Positions 53,518 to 64,000 of a stretch of DNA of 64,000 bases are shown here, piece by piece (position 1 is the first letter of the stretch; every line of letters starts with the position of its first letter). A program made the translations under genes and the position numbers. This stretch comes from Tieghemiomyces parasiticus. Its lineage: Eukaryota > Kickxellomycota > Dimargaritomycetes > Dimargaritales > Dimargaritaceae. The notes beneath the pieces were generated by a model, which saw only the letters and a list, made by a program, of their open reading frames with translations, was not told where the DNA came from and searched no databases. The stretch spans positions 1-64,000 of the forward strand of contig JANBPT010000086.1 in the NCBI GenBank assembly GCA_027575765.1. Reading direction: 5' to 3'.

Positions 53518-56500
53518 TCACACAAATGTGTAGGTACCCTTACCGCCGCGAACCATTTTCTTGGCCACGTCGGTGCCGACGATGCGTTCGAGCTTCATCT
53601 GGTCAAAACTGGTAAACAGCGTGGTACAGGTCCAATCTTCCGCGTCGGAGGCCTCACCTTTGGCCGCGCGACTGAGAGCCTGGGCGGTCTGGCGGAGAAT
53701 CTCCTCTCGATCACCGAGAGACTTGACCTGGGGAATGGCCGTTAGGGCCATAAAATTGACAACCTCGGGGTAGTAGTGGGCGTGATCCGGCAGACTATAA
53801 AACACGAGATGTTTGATACCACGCAACCGGTAGCGACGGAAATAATGGAAGCGTTCGGTAAACACGAGGAGGTTCTTTTGGCCGTTGAAGAAGGTAGTAC
53901 GGGCGCGGGCCATGTCGGACGGGGAGGAATATTCGGAGAGGAAGGCAGCGTTGTAGCCGCTCTGGATGAGGTGGTTACGTACGCGCACAAAGTCAAAGTA
54001 CGAAGGGACCATTAGCGCCACGCTAGAGTAGGTTAGGTTGGCCGCCGTGAGGTTGGGCAAGAACACGTTCGAAAAATAGGCGAATCGGGCGTCGTCGGCG
54101 GCGGCCACGCGGTCGCACGGGATACGCGTAAACGTTTGTGGGATCCGGGCCCGCACTTCAGCGAGCTGGCCAGGATACCGAGCACACTTGACGCGGATTC
54201 GCCCAGCGACGTTGAGACACTGGTTCCGAAATAGGGCGTTAAGTTCTGGGGTGGGGTAGTCGGCAAACACGAGAGTCTGACGGAAGTGGGCGGCGTGGCC
54301 GTCCAGGTACGCCCGACGCACACGAGAAAAATCGCAGTTGTGGGCCGATTTGGGCATCTGGTTGAGCGCCTTGAAGATGAAATCGAGGTGTTCCCAGTTT
54401 TGCATGCTGATGGCGTCGCACTGGTCCACGATCAGCATCTCGATAGATGACAGGTAGTCATAGTCGGCCTTCTTGGCGGATAGGTTACCCACAGCCATTC
54501 TGAGGGCTAGCGGGGACATGATGAGCACGTCCGAGTCGTAATACGGGCTGAAGAGGATATCGGTGCGGCGCATAAATTTGATACCCAGACGGAAATAGTC
54601 ATCAATGTTTCCCCGGAAGTTGGCCGTGTAGTCCGCCGGCCGCGTCGGGTCGACGGTATCGTCTTCGGCCCGCACGCCGAATCGACCCATAAACTTGGCC
54701 TTGTTCTCTACTTGGTCCTTACCGGCCAGGGCAGTCAGGAGCCGCACAACTTCGAAGGCACTGTTGCGAAAGGGCAGAATGATGAGTACTTTGGGGCGCG
54801 TGAACCCTTGGTCGCGGTAGTCCGGAGCCTCGGCACCGGGCCCCGCCGTCCGCGCCTGGCGGATGGCCAAGCTGTGGTTGAGCAGGGTCTCGCGGTTCTT
54901 GTACAGGTGATTCACCGCGTGCAGAGCGTAAGCCCGTCGGATCTGGGTGGAATTAGTGTGGGTGCGTTGTGTGTACAGAAGATCACGGTACGTGTCCATC
55001 AGGCGAAACAGTTGCACCTCCAGGTCGTTATGGTAGGATAAGAGTGGCATGGGACCGCGTCGCTTGGCCCCGTGCACCCGCCGCCAGGGGTTCTGCATCC
55101 GCTCGCGGAGGCGCATGGTTGAAAAGTTGTCCAGAGGCTGCTCAATCCGTGCCCATTCTTCAGTCAACGAGGCGTCCTTCTCCGGGTCACCGTAGACGGT
55201 CACGGTAACATGCTGCAACGTGTCATTCTGGAATGTGCGCGTATGGGTCTGTTTGGCCTTCACCTGTTCAAGCCGCGGAGCCAGTGCATCGTAGGTGTCG
55301 TCCCCGAAGTGCCTCATATAGTAATCCGGGGTCACGTACTCGGGCGTTTCGTCAGCGTCGCTCGCGTCGGCGTCATCGTCGGTAACCACATCGTTATCCT
55401 CGTCGCTACCCGGCCCGTCCTGCAACTCCATCTCCAACCGACCGTCCACCACTTCGTTGTCCTCGGCGTAGCGCTGGACGTAACGGTCGATAGCATCCTG
55501 ATCCTCCAAGTCCACATCTTGGTCGTCCTCGTCTTCCTCGCTCGTACCTTCGGACTGATCTTCATCACTGCCGGTCGCCGGGCTTTCAACATCTGATTGG
55601 GTATCTTCAGATAGCTCGTCAGCACCAACGATACTGTGGTCCGGGTCGCCATCTTCTGACTCCCCTGACTCGCCCAGGCCACCCCCGTCGACGTCGGAAT
55701 CACTCGTGCTTTCCTCGGTATAATCCTCGCGGGCGTTCTCCTCTAATTTCTGGCGCTCGTATACGCCAGCGAAGGCCGAATCCTTCTTGAGCATCCCCAC
55801 TAGAGTTTCAAATGGGTTACCGCCGGCTTTCTTCTTGTCCACGAAGTCGGTGCCGGAATCGTCCGAGTCATCCCACCGAGCCCGTTTGTGGCTGTCAGTC
55901 TGGGTACTGTTGCTGGCGAGGGGTCGGTTCAAAACTTTGGAGGTGACGAAGAGGCCGTGACGGATTGGTACAGCATCGTGGGCCTGCTTGTAATCTAGGT
56001 CGTCGTCGGATAAGACCTCGTTATCGCCAATACGCATGAATTCCACATCGCGCCGGAGGTCCTGTTCCCGCCGGAGGCGCCGCTTCTTGCGTGCGAGAAG
56101 ACTATCCCGGTCATAGGCCGCCTCATCGAATTCCTCGCCGTTGTCGCTATCCTGATCCACCGTGGGTTCCGTGCCGGTCTTGGCGGGCTCGTCGTCTGCG
56201 CTGAGTATCTCGTTACCGTCCTGATCGACACGGATTTGGAAGTCATACTTCCTGGAGGTAAAGTGGGATAGGAGTTGAGGATAGAATTGGGTGAACATAC
56301 ATTGAGGTATAGGAGAGGTGGCGGTCAAGTAGTGGGGGACCTCGACCGTAGGGCAGTAGAGGCCGACCGGAGTCGGCTCCATCTAGACTCTCGGTAACTG
56401 TAAACGTATAGTCAACTTACCCCTTGTTCATAGCCTTGAAAATGGCCTCGTCCAGGCCCTCGTCGGCATGGGAGATCATGGGGTCGACCTCACCATATTC

Positions 56501-56611
56501 CTCGATCCGCCGACGACGCTCGGCAGACGTGAGTTTCCCATCCTTGCCCGAATCGGTTTTACCCTTGCGACTCGGAATCGCTTTCGAGTACCGGGTCTTG
56601 GGACGCGGCAT
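53518..56611 (-). CDS. UTP25: U3 snoRNP-associated protein UTP25, two exons
   Basis: Nucleolar small-subunit processome factor needed for early pre-18S rRNA cleavages; a helicase-like fold without a functional ATPase. Exons 56421-56611 and 53518-56251 join across a GTAAGT donor and CTCCAG acceptor in frame to about 974 residues. Exon 1 is basic (MPRPKTRYSKAIPSRKGKTD). A long acidic Asp/Glu/Ser-rich region spans roughly residues 95-320. The conserved UTP25/DEF domain follows: GFTRPKVLIILPFRNSAFEV, SDVLIMSPLALRMAVG, SSIEMLIVDQCDAISMQNWE, HLDFIFKALNQMP and LVFADYPTPELNALF. A C-terminal half contains GYNAAFLSEYSSPSDMARAR, LLVFTERFHYFRRYRLRGIK and ENDs in GGKGTYTFV. The DQCDA in place of a DEAD-box motif and the missing Walker A are normal for this family. 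It overlaps no neighbour. Confidence 0.95.
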
Positions 56612-59600
56612 GGTGACTATTGGGTCGAATTTTGGATTCGGGTGGGGATCGTCGTTAACAGAAGTGAGTATTGGTGGGCCAGCAGAATGCGTAGAGGTCC
56701 CAATGAGATGACAATGCGGAATGGGGCGATGGATAGGTGGATTTAGCTGTTGGTTGCCCACCACTAATTCTTTTTGTTAAACTATCTACTTGAGCAAATC
56801 CAACTTTTTTAGTAGCGCTGCGGATGCAGCAAAAAAAAAAAAAAAACCATGGGAAGCCATAGCCAATCGTAGGCCTATAATGGTATAGACTCATACACAG
56901 CAGACTAGCCGTTCCCCACATATAAACTGGTTGATGGGGTTAACCAGCTTGGGCATGAGGACTCGTAGTGTCTCTAATGTTCCGCATTTACATCAGCGAC
57001 GCAGTGGACAACGATAAGGTATTTTAATCATGCTAAGCCATACATTGATGGCTGGGTCTAGAAGGTACTGTTTGTCCTGACTGTCCTGCGTGAACCAGAT
57101 AGCCATGTAGAAAGTCTAGTAATAGGCATCTCGACCATTCACATACCTCACATCGATCAGTACGGAGCCGTACACTTCAAAGTGAGAAGGACGGAAGGTT
57201 AACCTTGAAGAAAGGGAGTGATGGACCTCGGACACCGCATGACATACATTGGGGGCTGCGGACGTAGCCCTGACTCAGCTGCAATATAATAGTAGGGCTA
57301 GAATGTACACCCGACAGGCCAACTATGCTGTAGGGAACGGTCCAGCGCCCCCACACCGTTTAGGAAATCGAATCCGCTAGCCTCTAGACTATTCCGTCAG
57401 TCATCCCTACCCTTTCGTCCTGAAGCCCATCCACTTTGGGAATACAGTGTGTCAATTTAATCGGCTGCCCGCCTCGTTGCTATACTTCCAACCCACCACT
57501 GTCGTCAACTATCACTCTCCGTTTAGGGTAAGGCGACAATGAGCGAAATACTAGAAATGAAAAAATTCCCAGGATTTAGGAGGAGATGAGTTGTATGAAC
57601 TGTGGGGCTGTGAACGATATTCCAGAGGGTATATTAATGGGCGAAACTACTGGAGCGTGGACTCCAACCACAATGTTACAGATGGAGTGCTTCGTTTCAT
57701 GACAAGGAAGGAATGACGGAGGCTTGCTCAGAGGTGTGAAAAAGTGAGAGAAAAAGAAAAAAAAACTGGAGAACCACCGTCGTTGTCGACCTGACAAGGC
57801 TGACGAGCATGATATCTTTGGCGGGTAGTCGAGAAATCGCCGTAATTTATTCACCTTTCCTCACCCACCTCCTACCTAAGACTAAATCATGCTGATATAT
57901 TGTAGCGACATGACACTGAACAGTAGGCTGATGTTCCTCGGACCCAGTCGACGAGATTGCACCTTAAGCTCCAGCTCTAATCTGGTGGACACATAACAAT
58001 CAGCAACCGGGGTCAACTCGTAACTTCTTAATACGAATGCAATATGAAGGCCCGCCCGTTGACTATCTGCTTTGAATATGGTAATCAATCCACCTGTCCT
58101 CAGCATCATTTCACCGGTATTTGTTTAGGCTTCAAGCTTGCTTACCAGGCCGACCGGCCTATCTAGCGACAGACCCGCACGGTCAGTTATTTCTATACCG
58201 TACGATACCAGGTCACCGATGTCCTTGTCGAAGTAATGCAGCATCGCCGCTTGGAGGTCATTCGATCCGGAAGTTGGATGGATTCTGTATAAATGATTTT
58301 AAATTAATAAGCAACTAGTTAGAACAGTCGGAAAAGGAGGGACAAGGCGCCATGCAGTCGGCTGGGGGAGCCCTGACTGAATAAGCAGAGTCACACCCTA
58401 GACTGAAGTAGTACGTGGATTTCACGCAGATGATAGAAGCGGGCTAGCCGCCAATTCAGAGAGCGGGAGCGAGATATGACCGCAAGGAGCAGTTGCAATA
58501 CGATATTGATCGCGATAGTAGGCCCTGTAGTGTTGTGCCGACGATATGGTTCCAATGTGAGTCGACTCGAGGCTCAGGGAGCGATTATGCCAAGCAAGGC
58601 AAATTATCTGGCGATTGCAGCAGGACAAGGGGAACATTGATATGGAGAGAAAGGGGATGCATAGCCATGCGTATCCCTAGGCTGATGGGGGGCATTAATA
58701 CTGGGTGCGGATAAAGGGGGTATTCGACACATTGGACGGAGCGTTAGGGTCAACGAGGACGAATGAGCATCCGGGCAATTTATCCGGAGAAGACACGGAA
58801 AGCTTACCCCCATCCCCCGAGAGACTTAGCTAGCATCATGGTGCTCCACCAACCCCCCCCCCAGCAGAAATCAATGGTCTGACCGGTGACCCCATAGATT
58901 TCCGGCCAATCATTCCAAAGGGATTACAACTCACCCGCGGGCCGACGGCATTTGAGCAACGGACCGACACTCGTCAAGCTTGTATGTCAGAACACAGCTA
59001 AAGGTGGCGACGAGGACGAGGCGCCGATCCCCTTTGGAGGGGAGGCCAGAACATACCTTCGACCCGCTCATTGGCGACAGACAGTGCCGGAATGGTGGAG
59101 GATACAGCGTAAAGATCGTCATCCCTACCACCACTGGGAGTTGGTCAGGCTGCACTTTCTTCCCCCTTCCTTCATTTACACGCTTGTTGCTCCTCTCAAA
59201 CCGCCCATCTCCTTGAAAATGTCTAAAGGCCAGAAAATGGGAAAAGGCCCGATCAGCACGAATTGACTTGGGCTGGCGGATACCGAAAATAAAAGGGTCG
59301 GCATGAATGACCGGCAATGAATGTTTCCGTGCTACTGCCCCTAGAGTTAATGGTTGCAACGATGAACCACGCAAGCCTTTATCTTCTCTCGTGTTGATTC
59401 GGCCAAAGCTATGCAGGCTCTATGGGGTGGATGTCGGAAGCGACATGAGAGAAAGAGCGCGCAAAGTAGCCCCAGCTCAACTCCACAGCTTCATTAGGGT
59501 CTTCAGAGGATCACTGTCTCTGTATGGCACCGTCCTCGACCTAGGTGGGCTTTAGCTGATACTACCATCGCCCTGGGCCACCCTTAGGCCCAGCCCACAG

Positions 59601-62343
59601 CCACCAGGGCTGACGATCCAGCCGTCTACCCACGACAGCACATCAAGGCCATCCCGCCACTTCACTCTCGTGCACCCACACCGCACTTTCCGCGCTCGGA
59701 GATATGAATAGCTCACAGCTTTGTGGGGAGGGGCCAGGTCTGTAGCTCCAAAAATAACCTATGGACCGCAACGATCTGTTGTAGTGACGCAGATGCGGGC
59801 GGTGTGGCGTGCGCTCCTCGTCCTATCGAGTCCTAATTAAAAGTCCGCCCTGGTGTATGGTTTATGGACCGTCCTTTGGGCTATTGTTAGGAGAGAATGG
59901 TGCAACTAGACCGGGGCCACTCGCCTACGGGCATACTACTCTATCTGAAGTAAGTAGACCATGCTATGCAAACTATACACAAGGCTTCGTAAGCAGCACA
60001 GTCTCCTGGTGAGCCGGATGCAGGTACGGCTGTAGCAACATTCTGCACCACGCATGGCCACAGACCTGTCCGAGCCGGGTTGTTTATGTGTCGACGACAG
60101 AGAGGGGGGCCGGCACCCCTTCAGACAGCCTTGCAAGCTGGTTGTTATGATTGCAATGATGGTTCAGTGCCCTGGTCTGGAATGTCCTATAATTGCCCCT
60201 TTCATCCCGCTGCTAGGGGGTAGGAGAAAGTAATTATTTCACGAAGTCAGGGCCCGTTACTTGGTCCATTCGCTCTTAACCCGTAAGCACGCTGGTCGCT
60301 AACGCAGTGGTCGGCGTATGTGCGTACCACGAGGCTATCCCGCAGATGGCGCTTTAGAGGTGCTGGCCGTAAGAGGGGACACCTTTCGCAAGCCATCCGG
60401 TGGGCCTGAACTCGTTAGACCTCCATCCTGGTCTAATCCCACCTCCCTATACTTCTCCCCCCTTACAACCCCTCTCGGCATCCTGTGCTCCGCCCACACA
60501 TGTGGATTTTTCACAGTCTCCTCCGTATATGTTACGTCCCAGCTAACAGGATTAGAGAGGAGAGGGGACAGAGACGTTTTGTTTTCGTCGATGATTTACC
60601 CAATTCGATGCGCAACTCCTGCCCATACGGCCCTCCCCCTTCTCGACTGGGGCCGCGCCCCCCCTTCCGCTGCCTCGGAGTGTATTCAAGGGGACAGACT
60701 GCTCGGTGCCGTTGTGGGACCGTAACGGATATTTATGACCAGCCTTCGCCCTCCGCCGTCCGCTGAACCCTTTACTAGCTCCTGCCGACCGGCCGACTTC
60801 TTCACCCCCCCTTCTCGATTGAACCTGTGCTTACTTTCCCTAGCTTCTACCAGCCCCTACTCCGCCCGCACCTTACAGGCTTATGTACACCACAACCTGT
60901 TCTCTTCGAAAAATATTTTCCAGCTAGTTTCATATCTGTTTAAACCGCTACCGTACTAGAGCCAGTTTTACTTGGCAGAGCCGCCTCGGGTGCCAAACCT
61001 GCGTACTCAGCCCTCCCACTAGTTCGGGTTTCCTTAATTGTAACATACATCCCACACCCCGACCACATCACGGCTCGGTTACTGAGCAGCGTCGACTATT
61101 CCTGCCTTTTTCCTGATTCATGCTAGGTAGGTACCAACTGATGACATGTGGCTTGAGTCTTGGCAAATGAAGCGAGGCGTGGGTTCTGGCTGCCAGGTGG
61201 CGCATGGGGAGAGCCGAATTGGTCACCTTCCCTAGGCGGTCCAGTCGAGCACGGTTACCACGGCTCTTATTGTCTATAAATTAAGCCATGCAGCTGGGGC
61301 GGACAGCACGCTCTCCACTTTATGCGGAGCTAGCAGCACAGTTCGGGATAGGTCCGGACGGTACGCGCGCGAGCCATATAGTGCATACCATCCTCGCTGA
61401 CCACGAATAAATCTCTCAGTGTGCAGTCAACCAACTGGCACCTGCATACATTCTTGCGCGCACACACAGCATTAGTTGACTCGTTACTGTGCTCTCACTC
61501 GGGGCTATCCTCTCCTTGCGACCATTCTCTACCTCTTTCTGCCCCTGAATCGACGAGGGCTGTGGTCAGGCCTCCCTCCTTCTAGTTCTCGCTTTAACTT
61601 CCCATATCCTGCTTTCCTTGCTAATTTCGACTACGCCAAATATTTCATTTCACGTGGCGGCCACACCTGTTATTGTGTCGGCCACTCTCTCAAAAGGCAC
61701 TTGCTCGCCCGCCCGAACCCACCAGCTTCAAGCCACTGCGTTCTGCCCTAGGTCTAACCGTATAACTGTTACCCCTGCCACCTACACTATCCCCACTGGT
61801 CCGTCATCGGCCTATAACGCCCACCCGTACATACCCGATCCCTACCAGTGCATCCGGCCACCCCACAAACCCGGCCAACATCCACACACTGCAATATACC
61901 CGTCGGAGTTTCGGCGTGCTGCTTGAATCCAATTCCCGTCGTCTTCCGATCACTTGGTCCACATTTCACCCCCCGGTCCTTGCCCTTGCGATACACCCTG
62001 GTCGGTCTATTTCCTAATTTTTGTATTTCCACGCCGACTACTTCCGCTTTAGCACCTTACTGTCCTTGGGTCTACCAGAGTCCGACGTAGTTCAAGTTCA
62101 GTCCCTCCATTCCTTACGTTCACGACCACATCTAGCAATACCCGGAGGGAACTTCCGTGCGACCTGAGTTTTCCATCTTGACAACTTGTCCCACCAAGTC
62201 CCGCTCGGAGCTTTCGTCGGTTACGCCGCCCGCGGGATCATTGCAGGGGTAGTTGGTTGTACACCCTTTTTACCCGCTTGCCTCTTTCTATTGTCCTCCT
62301 CTTGCGAGCGTCGCCCCTCCGAAGTAATTAGTACCACTTCGAC
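56612..62343. other. Long gene-poor region
   Basis: 5.7 kb with no gene I can support. Frames of 70-147 residues occur on both strands (for example 58931-59374 minus against 58952-59266 plus), with no motif. There is an A17-type run near 56830 and a C10 run near 58853. No tRNA box or repeat array was found. The final 800 bases are pyrimidine-rich and may hold the leader or small 5' exons of the Ras GEF gene. Confidence 0.45.
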
Positions 62344-64000
62344 ATGCCTGAGTTGACCCGCGATCCTGAGGCTGCGACCTCGACCACACCACCTGAAACG
62401 CCGTCAAAGAACTCCCAATCCTGGACTCTGTTTCTCCGAGAGCTCAACCGCGTCATTGCCGAGTTTGATGGGTTTCGCAAGCAGGACTGCGTGCTCCTGT
62501 GGGCCGACTCCCTCACCGACATCATCCGCCGGCTGCTGAAGGCCTCCAACCTCCTGTACGCCAGTTCGGACCTGCTTAAGAATTCGGAATTTCGACGGGA
62601 GCGACAGCGTGCCGTTAGCAGTTTGGCCCGACTGGTTTACCTTAGCAAATTGGCCGCCTTCCCGTTTCCACCCAACAACATCGAACATCGCACCCGCAAG
62701 CAGGCCCTCGTTCTCATCCAGCATGTCCAGTACCTGGTACTCATGCTTGACACCCACAATATCGAATTCGACTCCGCGATCCCGACCGAGGCTGATGACG
62801 CCCAGTTCCCGGACTACTTTGGTATGTGTAAGCCTCTGCCTGCTGTAACTGGCGATCCAGAAGCCAGCCCGGCCCCTGCTCCAGGTGCCGCCACCCTGAT
62901 CAAGCAAGCTCAGCTCTTCAAGAAGAGTTTCGTGTACCTCGACCGCGACGACTTTGTCCAGATTGTCGACTATCTCTCAGGCCACATCGTTAAGACGGTC
63001 GCATCCTTGCTCACGTGGACCATGAAGGAACAGGAGCGACAAGATATCCCTAGTTCTGATCTGTTGCGGACCCTTGGGTGGACGGGTCAGGTACTGTGCT
63101 TGATCGAGAGCTTGGTGGCACCCCCTGGCGTCACGGTACCCGCGCGGTCCGGGTCAAGCGAGACGAGGCCGGCCACCTCATTCCTGACACCAGAGAAGGC
63201 CAAGCTGTATGCTAGTTTCGAGGAACTCTACCGGTCCGCCTTGGCCTGCTGTCAAGCCCCCGCGGGCGACCACCACACTCGACTCATGAATGCCGTCATT
63301 GGATTGCTCCAGGCCTCCGAAGAGGCCTGTATGGGTCTCAAGGCCGCCCTCAGTGACGAAGACACATTCAAGGCGCTCACCGCCTCCTTCCAGTACCTGC
63401 TTGCGCTTAGCACCACACTACGGCACACCTCACTTCACGAAATGAAGGCTCGACTCAATATTTTCTACCAGCAATACGCCAAGGCCGGCGTGGCCCCGCG
63501 TGTGGGCGTAGCCAGTGAACACCTCCCCGCGGCGAGCACTACTCTCCCTACCCCGCCTCAGCAGGAGGCTGCTCCTATTCACACTGCCGATGTGTCGTTC
63601 CCAACCAAGGGCCGGTCCAACTCTTTCCTAGGGGATCCGAGTGGGGGGGAGGACGCGCCGGGGCGCAAGGGATCATTCACTACCTTCGCCTTACCCTTCA
63701 TCCGTCGCATGCGCAGCCGGCCCGACCTAATCACCCATCCAGAGGGGGGACACTCCTTATCCGCCAAGAAACGCCCCGACCCCGTCATCACTTCCGGCCA
63801 CGGAGTCCTCCCCTCCCCTGAATCCCCATTACCTTCACAGGACCACTGGTTGCTCAAGCAGTACAGTGTGTCAAATACTAGTGCATTCGCCCCTCCACCT
63901 ACGCCCCCGCTCCCGGAGGTCCGGCGCATGCGCAGTGACGCCGGCTTCCCCAGTCACCTCGTGCCGTCGGGCGTATCTACCACCACCTCTCACCGCCCCC
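62344..64000 (+). CDS. Probable Ras guanine-nucleotide exchange factor, 5' part
   Basis: An open frame of 552 codons from the ATG at 62344 to the window edge without a stop, so the gene is truncated. Residues about 25-140 (LFLRELNRVIAEFDGF; DSLTDIIRRLLKASNLLYAS; RRERQRAVSSLARLVYLSKL; LVLIQHVQYLVLMLDT) resemble the helical region that precedes the REM and catalytic domains in fungal Cdc25/Ste6-type Ras activators. A second helical block spans about 195-375. Then comes a disordered Ser/Pro-rich stretch with basic motifs (FIRRMRSRPDL, EVRRMRSDAG) that look like phosphorylation or 14-3-3 sites. The REM and Ras GEF catalytic domains would lie beyond the window. A TAG with acceptor-like context stands just before the ATG (ATTAG at 62327-62331), so an upstream exon, for example with an SH3 domain, is possible. 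The family call is tentative. Confidence 0.5.
   Translation, partial: MPELTRDPEAATSTTPPETPSKNSQSWTLFLRELNRVIAEFDGFRKQDCVLLWADSLTDIIRRLLKASNLLYASSDLLKNSEFRRERQRAVSSLARLVYLSKLAAFPFPPNNIEHRTRKQALVLIQHVQYLVLMLDTHNIEFDSAIPTEADDAQFPDYFGMCKPLPAVTGDPEASPAPAPGAATLIKQAQLFKKSFVYLDRDDFVQIVDYLSGHIVKTVASLLTWTMKEQERQDIPSSDLLRTLGWTGQVLCLIESLVAPPGVTVPARSGSSETRPATSFLTPEKAKLYASFEELYRSALACCQAPAGDHHTRLMNAVIGLLQASEEACMGLKAALSDEDTFKALTASFQYLLALSTTLRHTSLHEMKARLNIFYQQYAKAGVAPRVGVASEHLPAASTTLPTPPQQEAAPIHTADVSFPTKGRSNSFLGDPSGGEDAPGRKGSFTTFALPFIRRMRSRPDLITHPEGGHSLSAKKRPDPVITSGHGVLPSPESPLPSQDHWLLKQYSVSNTSAFAPPPTPPLPEVRRMRSDAGFPSHLVPSGVSTTTSHRP

Noticed and set aside
58931..59374. A 147-residue minus-strand frame and a 104-residue plus-strand frame over the same bases
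   Set aside because: They compete with each other, have no motifs and lack regulatory context. Neither can be supported.
1..64000. CRISPR arrays, insertion sequences, operons, ribosome-binding sites and riboswitches
   Set aside because: The window is eukaryotic by introns, 5S rRNA and gene content. No regularly spaced repeats or terminal inverted repeats were seen by eye.

Overview
This window looks like nuclear DNA from a fungus. It carries dispersed eukaryotic housekeeping genes on both strands, most of them split by spliceosomal introns of about 95-250 bases with GTAAGT-type donors. It also has a stand-alone 5S rRNA gene and long intergenic stretches. Several genes point to Fungi: autophagy ATG12, the decapping enzyme DCP2 with a long disordered tail, a Cup1-like LYR-motif protein and a probable Cdc25-type Ras GEF. 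A putative complex I assembly factor (NDUFAF5) suggests a fungus that kept mitochondrial complex I, so neither Saccharomyces nor Schizosaccharomyces. I cannot fix the lineage; an early-diverging, non-Dikarya fungus is a guess.

Layout, 0-16 kb: TYW3 (tRNA wybutosine synthesis, -), an acidic secreted protein (+), ATG12 (-, four short exons reconstructed here), the proteasome ATPase RPT3 (+), a decayed cytochrome P450 (+), NDUFAF5 (+, three exons) and DCP2 (+).

Layout, 16-36 kb: a membrane protein with a spermidine-synthase-like domain (+), a gene-poor stretch with one small secreted protein (-), degenerate coding remnants, a doubtful small ORF (-), the PP2A activator PTPA (-, three exons), the ESCRT-I subunit VPS23/TSG101 (-), the 5S rRNA gene (+), the glycine cleavage T-protein (-, four exons) and a Cup1-like LYR protein (-, four exons).

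Layout, 36-64 kb: a 5 kb stretch without a convincing gene, an UNC-93-like MFS protein (+), the DNA polymerase delta subunit POLD3/Cdc27 (+, four exons ending in a PIP box), a small secreted protein (+), an unrecognised 447-residue protein (+), an NAPE-PLD-like mitochondrial hydrolase (+), a cysteine-containing small secreted protein (+), the ribosome biogenesis factor UTP25 (-), a 5.7 kb gene-poor stretch, and the 5' part of a probable Ras GEF (+) that runs off the window.

The genes do not form a pathway cluster. Core genes (tRNA modification, proteasome, autophagy, mRNA decay, ESCRT, replication, rRNA processing, mitochondrial metabolism) alternate with gene-poor DNA holding decayed genes and small secreted proteins. 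All exon joins were made by eye from splice consensus, reading-frame continuity and family resemblance recalled from memory; no search was run.
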